From the NCBI GenBank assembly GCA_900547855.1, contig URIK01000066.1, positions 1-9,811 on the forward strand: a stretch of DNA of 9,811 nt. The letters run 5' to 3'. Position numbers and translations under genes: made by a program. Positions 5,845 through 9,811 of the stretch are shown piece after piece. Source of the stretch: an uncultured Collinsella sp. Its GTDB lineage: Bacteria; Actinomycetota; Coriobacteriia; Coriobacteriales; Coriobacteriaceae. Position 1 is the stretch's first letter; the number at the start of each line of letters is the position of its first letter. The notes under the pieces were generated by a model. The model did no database searches, was not told the origin of the DNA, and was given only the letters and a program-made list of their open reading frames with translations.

Positions 5845-6426
5845 TTACGAGAGTTTTTGAATCGCGCGCGCGACGCGGGCGATGGGTAGGCCCACCACGT
5901 TATAGAAGTCGCCCGAAATATCGTGCACGAGCATGCGTCCGCCTGTGCCCTGAATGCCGTAGGCGCCGGCCTTGTCCATGGGCTCACCCGAGGCGACGTA
6001 GCACTCGATCTGCTCGTCGGTGAGCTCGTAGAACGTTACGTCGGTCACATCGACAAAGGATAGGCTCTCGGCGGCATGCGGGGCTGTAGCGTCGCCGGCT
6101 TTAACGATGCAGACGCCGGTTGCGACCTGGTGCGTGCGGCCCGAAAGCTTACGGAGCATGGTGCGCGCCTCGTCCTCGGTTGCCGGCTTGCCCAGGATCT
6201 TGCCGTCAAAGGTGACGATGGTGTCGGCCGCGACCGTCAGCTCATTGGGCTCGGCATACTCGGCAGCAACGGCAGCCGCCTTGGCGCGTGCCAAGCGCTC
6301 GACAAGCGTGAGCGGGGCCTCGCCATCAAAGGGCGTTTCGTCGATATCCGCGGGAATCACGCGAATGTTGTAGCCTGCCTCGCGCATCAGCTCTATGCGG
6401 CGCGGCGATTGCGAAGCCAAAATCAT
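5845..6426 (-). CDS. maf: Maf family nucleoside triphosphate pyrophosphatase (dTTP/UTP type)
   Basis: Maf proteins hydrolyse nucleoside triphosphates, including modified ones, to monophosphate and pyrophosphate in the cytosol. They clean the nucleotide pool and are linked to septum control. The 193-residue protein is full length. It shows LASQSPRR at 3-10 (phosphate-binding SxSPRR), AADTIV with the catalytic-region Asp, GKILGKP, and DKAGAYGIQGTGG followed by GDFYNVVGLP. The YGIQG form is that of YhdE-like dTTP/UTP pyrophosphatases, unlike the YceF/m7GTP form. The ATG overlaps the stop of the upstream DJ-1 gene as ATGA (6423-6426), so the pair is translated together. Confidence 0.93.
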   Translation of the reverse strand: MILASQSPRRIELMREAGYNIRVIPADIDETPFDGEAPLTLVERLARAKAAAVAAEYAEPNELTVAADTIVTFDGKILGKPATEDEARTMLRKLSGRTHQVATGVCIVKAGDATAPHAAESLSFVDVTDVTFYELTDEQIECYVASGEPMDKAGAYGIQGTGGRMLVHDISGDFYNVVGLPIARVARAIQKLS

Positions 6427-6965
6427 AGTTGGATGCCCTCGGCGACCTTCTCGACGGCCTTGTCGCCGGCGAGCGTGCGCAGCAGCTCCAATGCAAAGGG
6501 GAGTGACTGTGCCATGCCGCTGGCAGTGATGATGTTGCCGTCTTGCGTAACCTTCTCGCCGGTATAGGCGCCTTCGGGAAAACTTTTCTCAAAGCCAGGG
6601 AAGCACGTGGCGTGGCGCCCCTCGAGCAGGTCGAGCTCACCCAGGATAAACGGGGCGGCGCAGATGGCGGCGACGTGCTTGGTTGCGGCGAACTCGCAGA
6701 CTACGTCGCAGACGCGTTGATCTGCGCGCAGGTTGGTGGCACCTGGCAGGCCGCCGGGCAGCACGACGCAGTCGTACTCGTCAAAGTTGATCTCATCAAA
6801 GAGCGCATCGCAGGTCACGGGGATCTGCAGCGAGCTTACGACCTCGCGCGTGGGCATGATCGAGACGAGCGTGGCACGCACGCCGCCGCGACGCATGACA
6901 TCGACCATGGTCAAGCATTCAATAGTTTCAAAGCCATCGGCGGCGAGAACGGCAACGCTGGGCAT
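6423..6965 (-). CDS. DJ-1/PfpI family protein (YajL/ThiJ-like)
   Basis: This 180-residue protein has the class I glutamine amidotransferase-like fold of DJ-1. Visible are VAVLAADGFETIE with Glu13, VVLPGGLPGA (residues 68-76), and the nucleophile elbow AAICAAP with Cys102; Glu13 and Cys102 correspond to the Glu18/Cys106 pair of human DJ-1. Such proteins are tied to oxidative or carbonyl stress; glyoxalase, chaperone and deglycase roles have been claimed and the last is disputed. The start at 6965 is preferred to the ATG at 7031 because AAAGGAA (6971-6977) lies 5 nt upstream, the family begins with this beta strand, and the longer version would run through the candidate promoter and dyad. It is the first gene of a two-gene unit with maf. 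Confidence 0.92.
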   Translation of the reverse strand: MPSVAVLAADGFETIECLTMVDVMRRGGVRATLVSIMPTREVVSSLQIPVTCDALFDEINFDEYDCVVLPGGLPGATNLRADQRVCDVVCEFAATKHVAAICAAPFILGELDLLEGRHATCFPGFEKSFPEGAYTGEKVTQDGNIITASGMAQSLPFALELLRTLAGDKAVEKVAEGIQL

Positions 6966-6980
6966 GAGGGTTCCTTTCGT

Positions 6981-7005
6981 AAGACGGCATACAATTAGCC
7001 GTCTT
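6981..7005. promoter_or_regulatory. Inverted repeat at the DJ-1 promoter, possible operator
   Basis: AAGACGGC (6981-6988) and GCCGTCTT (6998-7005) form a perfect 8-bp dyad with a 9-nt spacer. It overlaps the downstream part of the candidate -10 and the expected transcription start, and ends 4 nt before the ribosome binding site. It fits a repressor site, or a leader hairpin next to the Shine-Dalgarno. Confidence 0.5.
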
Positions 7006-7031
7006 ATACCCCGAAGACATACGCTTGCCAC
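7003..7031 (-). promoter_or_regulatory. Candidate promoter of the DJ-1/maf unit
   Basis: On the minus strand GTGGCA (7026-7031) and TATAAG (7003-7008) are separated by 17 bp. The -10 has five of six and the -35 four of six consensus bases. It lies between the upstream gene's terminator and the DJ-1 ribosome binding site. Confidence 0.5.
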
Positions 7032-7050
7032 GCTCGATTTCCCAATGTTT

Positions 7051-7109
7051 AAAAAGGCACGGGGATTAAATAATCATTCGGTACAAATTGATTATTTAAT
7101 CTCCGTGCC
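7051..7109 (-). terminator. Long-stem intrinsic terminator of the rlmD gene
   Basis: Arms of 21 nt (7056-7076 and 7089-7109) pair with a single non-Watson-Crick position and a 12-nt loop. On the minus strand the stem is followed by TTTTT (7051-7055), as expected for a gene ending at 7145. The outer third of the stem is GC-rich (GGCACGG) but the inner part is AT-rich (GATTAAATAATCA), unlike the short GC stems elsewhere in the window. Confidence 0.8.
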
Positions 7110-7144
7110 AGAAAAATCATCGGGCGCGGCCTTGGGCAAACAGT

Positions 7145-8458
7145 CTAGTTGCGCTTGAGGTGGACGACGGTTTCGCAGTGGAAGGTTTGCGGGAACAGAT
7201 CGACCGGTGTGATCTTGACGGGGGAGAAGGTGCCTTCCCCGACAAAGCGCTTGAGATCGCGCGCCAGGGTGGCAGGGTCGCAGCTCACATAGGCGACATC
7301 GCGCGCACTCGTGCTGGCGATGAGGTCGATGGCCTCGGGCGCCAAGCCCGCGCGTGGTGGGTCGACCACCAGGACATCGGCGTCCTGGTCGGGGAACTCG
7401 CGCACGGCATCGCCGCCGATGACGTCGACGTTATCGAGCTTGTTGATCTCCAGGTTACGGCGCAGGTCGCGCACAGCGGGGCCGTAGGCCTCGACGGCGG
7501 CGACAAAGTCGCAGCGGCGGGCGAGCGGCAGGGTAAAGGTGCCGGCACCGCAGTACAGGTCCACGGCAAGCTCGTCTTCCTGCGGGTCGAGCGCTTCCAT
7601 GACAAGATCGATCAAAATCTCGGCACCCTTGGTGTTGACCTGGAAAAAAGACGGGGCAGACAAGCGCATCTGACCCTCGGCGATATTCTCGGTCCATGAG
7701 CCCTCTCCGGCGAGCATTTCGACCTTGGAGACACGGCGGGCCTTCTTTTCGCCCTTGCTCATCACGCGCACGATGCTCGTGGGATGAGCGGCGTCCGCCA
7801 GCACGCGGGAGACCTGCGAGCGCGGAAAAGAGCCTGTGGGCGTCCAGAGTGCGACCTCGAGTGCCTTGGTGCGGCGCGATGCGCGAATGCCCACGCGTTC
7901 GAGCCCCAAGTCATGGCTGCCGCTTAGATAGTTGAGTGCGCCGACGACCGATTTGAGTGCCTTGGGGAAGCGTTTGTCGAACAACGGGCACGAATCGACG
8001 GTCACGATCTTGCGAGGATCGACACCGTGCATGCCAAGGCGCACGCGACCGTTGACGACGGTCGGTTCGAGCTCGATTTTATTGCGGTAGCCCCAGTCGT
8101 CCTTGGTGTGGCAGATGGGCTGTACCAACTCATCGACCTGCTCAGGAGCGAACTTGCCGATGCGCTCGAGCGTGGAGCGCAGGTTTTGCTCCTTGGCGGC
8201 GAGCTGTGCCGTGCGTGAGAGATTGCCCCACGAGCAGCCGCCGCAGATGCCCACGAAGGGGCAGGGAGGCTGAATGCGATCGGGGCTTGGCTCCAGAATC
8301 TCGGTGGTGCGGGCACGCATGAACGACTTGCCGTCCTGTACGACCTCGGCCTCGACGGTGTCGCCTGCCACGGCGCCCTGCACAAAGACGGCCTTGCCGT
8401 TGTCGACGTGCGCCAGCCCGTCGGCGCCGTAGGTCATCGATTCTATAGTGAGCTTCAT
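7145..8458 (-). CDS. rlmD: 23S rRNA (uracil-C5)-methyltransferase, RlmD/RumA type
   Basis: This enzyme transfers a methyl from S-adenosylmethionine to C5 of a uracil in 23S rRNA (U1939 in E. coli RlmD). The protein has 437 residues in the order TRAM domain (about 1-56), iron-sulfur insert and SAM methyltransferase. The [4Fe-4S] ligands C66, C72, C75 and C157 are all present with RumA-like spacing. The SAM motif is DLYCGAGTFTL (300-310), with VVDPPRAGL at 364-372, the catalytic Cys393 in YVSCDPATLARD and the base Glu429 in FHCETV. The exact target, U747 (RlmC), both sites (RlmCD) or a tRNA (TrmA), cannot be told from motifs; the cluster argues against classic TrmA. Start 8458 has AGGA only about 4 nt upstream; ATGs at 8473 and 8494 lack a site and add residues outside the TRAM domain. 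It is preceded by the ppk1 terminator and no promoter was recognised. Confidence 0.92.
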   Translation of the reverse strand: MKLTIESMTYGADGLAHVDNGKAVFVQGAVAGDTVEAEVVQDGKSFMRARTTEILEPSPDRIQPPCPFVGICGGCSWGNLSRTAQLAAKEQNLRSTLERIGKFAPEQVDELVQPICHTKDDWGYRNKIELEPTVVNGRVRLGMHGVDPRKIVTVDSCPLFDKRFPKALKSVVGALNYLSGSHDLGLERVGIRASRRTKALEVALWTPTGSFPRSQVSRVLADAAHPTSIVRVMSKGEKKARRVSKVEMLAGEGSWTENIAEGQMRLSAPSFFQVNTKGAEILIDLVMEALDPQEDELAVDLYCGAGTFTLPLARRCDFVAAVEAYGPAVRDLRRNLEINKLDNVDVIGGDAVREFPDQDADVLVVDPPRAGLAPEAIDLIASTSARDVAYVSCDPATLARDLKRFVGEGTFSPVKITPVDLFPQTFHCETVVHLKRN

Positions 8459-8504
8459 ATTCCTGCCTGTCATTCGCGTTGTTGTTCGCACCATGGTAGC
8501 AGGG

Positions 8505-8548
8505 AAAAGCGCCCCGCATCCGAGGCTTTCCTCAAATGCGGGGCGCTT
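8505..8548 (-). terminator. Intrinsic terminator of ppk1
   Basis: A perfect 13-bp stem (8507-8519 with 8536-8548, AAGCGCCCCGCAT/ATGCGGGGCGCTT) has a 16-nt loop containing a small GAGG/CCTC pairing. On the minus strand it runs into TTTT (8505-8508). It begins 23 nt after the ppk1 stop and separates ppk1 from rlmD. Confidence 0.85.
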
Positions 8549-8569
8549 CTACAAACTGCTTCTACAAAC
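8545..8569. repeat. 12-bp direct repeat beside the ppk1 terminator
   Basis: GCTTCTACAAAC occurs twice (8545-8556 and 8558-8569) with a 13-bp period, between the ppk1 stop and the terminator stem. It is probably a small local slippage duplication. Confidence 0.6.
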
Positions 8570-8571
8570 GA

Positions 8572-9811
8572 CTATTTCGTCTTGCCGGTAATGAGCGTCT
8601 TAAGACCCAGGCCGATCAGACCCAGGCCCATGCGCACGCGACCGGGGCGATGGCGCTCGATGGCCTTGGTCTTGCCGGCGGGCTTATCGCGACGGGCGCT
8701 CGTCTCGGGTGCGGGCTTGGTGACCTGCGGCTCGGGCTGAGGTGCAGGCTCGGGCTCAATGACGGTCGCCTGGACCTCTTGGACCTTGGGTGCTGCTGGC
8801 TGCGACTCGGCCTCGGGGGCAGGTTCCGCCTCAATGACGGGCTCGGGCGCGGCGGCCTCGGCGTTGCGATAGGCACGCTCCAGCAGGGCTTCCTGCGAGT
8901 TGAAGGGTTTCTCACCCTCTGCACGCTCCACGGGGACCCAGGTGCCGTCGCTCGTGAGGCTGCGGGCCTTCACGTTGTCGCGCAGCTGCATGCCCATGTA
9001 CTCGTGCACTAGGGCGCGGCAGGTGGGGTCGAGCACGGGGAAGGCAATCTCCACGCGGTGCTCGGTGTTGCGCGTCATCATGTCTGCCGAGCTCAGGTAA
9101 ATCATGTCCGAGTCCACGCCGAAAGCATAGACGCGCGCGTGCTCCAAAAAGCGTCCGACGATGGAGCGGACATGCACGTTCTCGGTCTTGCCCGGAACAC
9201 CGGGCTTGAGGCACGAGATGCCGCGGATGATCATGTCTACGCGCACGCCGGCACACGATGCCTCGGCGATCTTGTCGATAACCTCGCGGTCGGTCAGCGA
9301 GTTGAGCTTAAAGAACACGCGGGCGGGCTCGCCGGCAAGGGCGCGCTGGATCTCGCGGTCAAGCCCGCGCATGATGAGCGGTTTCAGTCCGACGGGCGCC
9401 ACACCCAGGAAACGGTAGTCGCCGCGCAGGTTGCCCAGCGACAGATTGCGGAAGAACAGGTTGGCGTCTTCACCGATGCCGGGATGGGCTGTCATGAGCA
9501 TAAAGTCGCTGTAGAGTTTGGCCGTCTTCTCGTTAAAGTTGCCGGTGCCCAGCAGCGTCAGGCGTGTAAGCGCCATGCCCTCGCGATAGGTGAGCTGGCA
9601 GATCTTGGAGTGGCACTTAAAGCCTTCGGAGCCGTAGATGACGGTGCAGCCGGCGCTTTCCAGCTGCTTGGACCAGTCGATGTTGTTCTGCTCGTCAAAG
9701 CGGGCGCGCAGCTCCACCAGCGCTACTACTTCCTTGCCGTTTTCGGCGGCTTCCATCAACGCCTGCACGATCTGGGACTCCCGCGCCATGCGGTAGAGGG
9801 TCATCTTGATG
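8572..9811 (-). CDS. ppk1: Polyphosphate kinase 1, C-terminal half (5' end beyond window) with low-complexity tail
   Basis: Ppk1 reversibly builds long-chain polyphosphate from ATP through a phosphohistidine. The visible 412 residues cover the two PLD-like catalytic domains. Numbered from the Met at 9802-9804, His65 in CHSK and His222 in EHAR are 157 residues apart, the same spacing as His435 and His592 of the E. coli enzyme. IKMTLYR, LVELRARFDE, GTGNFNEKTAKLYSD and YLSSADMMTRNTEHRVE are further family blocks. The roughly 370 N-terminal residues lie outside the window. After FNSQEALLERAY the family normally ends, but here about 95 residues follow (8575-8859): a Pro/Glu/Ala-rich stretch, a basic patch (RRDKPAGKTK ... 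RHRPGRVR) and a glycine-leucine end, MGLGLIGLGLKTLITGKTK. The tail is in frame, in host codon style, and followed by a terminator, so it looks real. Confidence 0.95.
   Translation of the reverse strand, partial: IKMTLYRMARESQIVQALMEAAENGKEVVALVELRARFDEQNNIDWSKQLESAGCTVIYGSEGFKCHSKICQLTYREGMALTRLTLLGTGNFNEKTAKLYSDFMLMTAHPGIGEDANLFFRNLSLGNLRGDYRFLGVAPVGLKPLIMRGLDREIQRALAGEPARVFFKLNSLTDREVIDKIAEASCAGVRVDMIIRGISCLKPGVPGKTENVHVRSIVGRFLEHARVYAFGVDSDMIYLSSADMMTRNTEHRVEIAFPVLDPTCRALVHEYMGMQLRDNVKARSLTSDGTWVPVERAEGEKPFNSQEALLERAYRNAEAAAPEPVIEAEPAPEAESQPAAPKVQEVQATVIEPEPAPQPEPQVTKPAPETSARRDKPAGKTKAIERHRPGRVRMGLGLIGLGLKTLITGKTK

Noticed and set aside
8571..8859. Frameshift explaining the odd Ppk1 tail
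   Set aside because: Codon style stays host-like, the frame is open to a stop, and a terminator follows at the right distance.
1..9811. CRISPR array, tRNA, prophage, toxin-antitoxin or defence island
   Set aside because: Reading both strands showed no spaced direct repeats, cloverleaf, integrase, transposase or small paired toxin genes.

Overview
The window looks like a metagenome-derived contig end. Bases 1-50 are not biological: they are an Illumina Nextera i5 adapter (flow-cell tail, 8-nt index, Read 1 primer, Tn5 mosaic end) fused to genomic DNA. From 51 to about 985 the content is Clostridia-like (Faecalibacterium/Ruminococcaceae style). It holds the 5' two thirds of a kilobase of dnaX, preceded by an SRP RNA gene with its own promoter, all on the minus strand. 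From 1066 to the end the window reads as a GC-rich actinobacterial genome, and Collinsella (Coriobacteriia) is my best guess from protein style and codon use. I suspect the two parts come from different organisms joined somewhere between about 950 and 1066, but the sequence alone cannot prove it.

Layout of the second part: pta (phosphotransacetylase, minus, with an intrinsic terminator) is divergent from a two-gene plus-strand unit. That unit is glf (UDP-galactopyranose mutase) followed by an 8-nt-overlapping family 2 glycosyltransferase, and it probably supplies and uses galactofuranose or a related sugar for a surface glycan. Next comes a 249-bp convergent gap with an unusual nested, nearly concentric inverted repeat and what looks like the C-terminal tail of a second glycosyltransferase copy on the minus strand.

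The rest is on the minus strand, read right to left: ppk1 (polyphosphate kinase, cut by the right edge) with its terminator; rlmD-type rRNA uracil methyltransferase with a long hairpin terminator; a DJ-1/PfpI protein with its own candidate promoter and operator, overlapping maf (nucleotide pyrophosphatase) by ATGA; then a P1-family self-processing peptidase/amidohydrolase.

Most of this is housekeeping or ordinary surface-glycan metabolism. I see no CRISPR array, transposase, phage, toxin-antitoxin or defence module. The points most worth a second look are the adapter and likely chimera at the left end, the nested palindrome with the glycosyltransferase tail remnant at 4472-4704, and the low-complexity, basic, hydrophobic-ended C-terminal extension of Ppk1.
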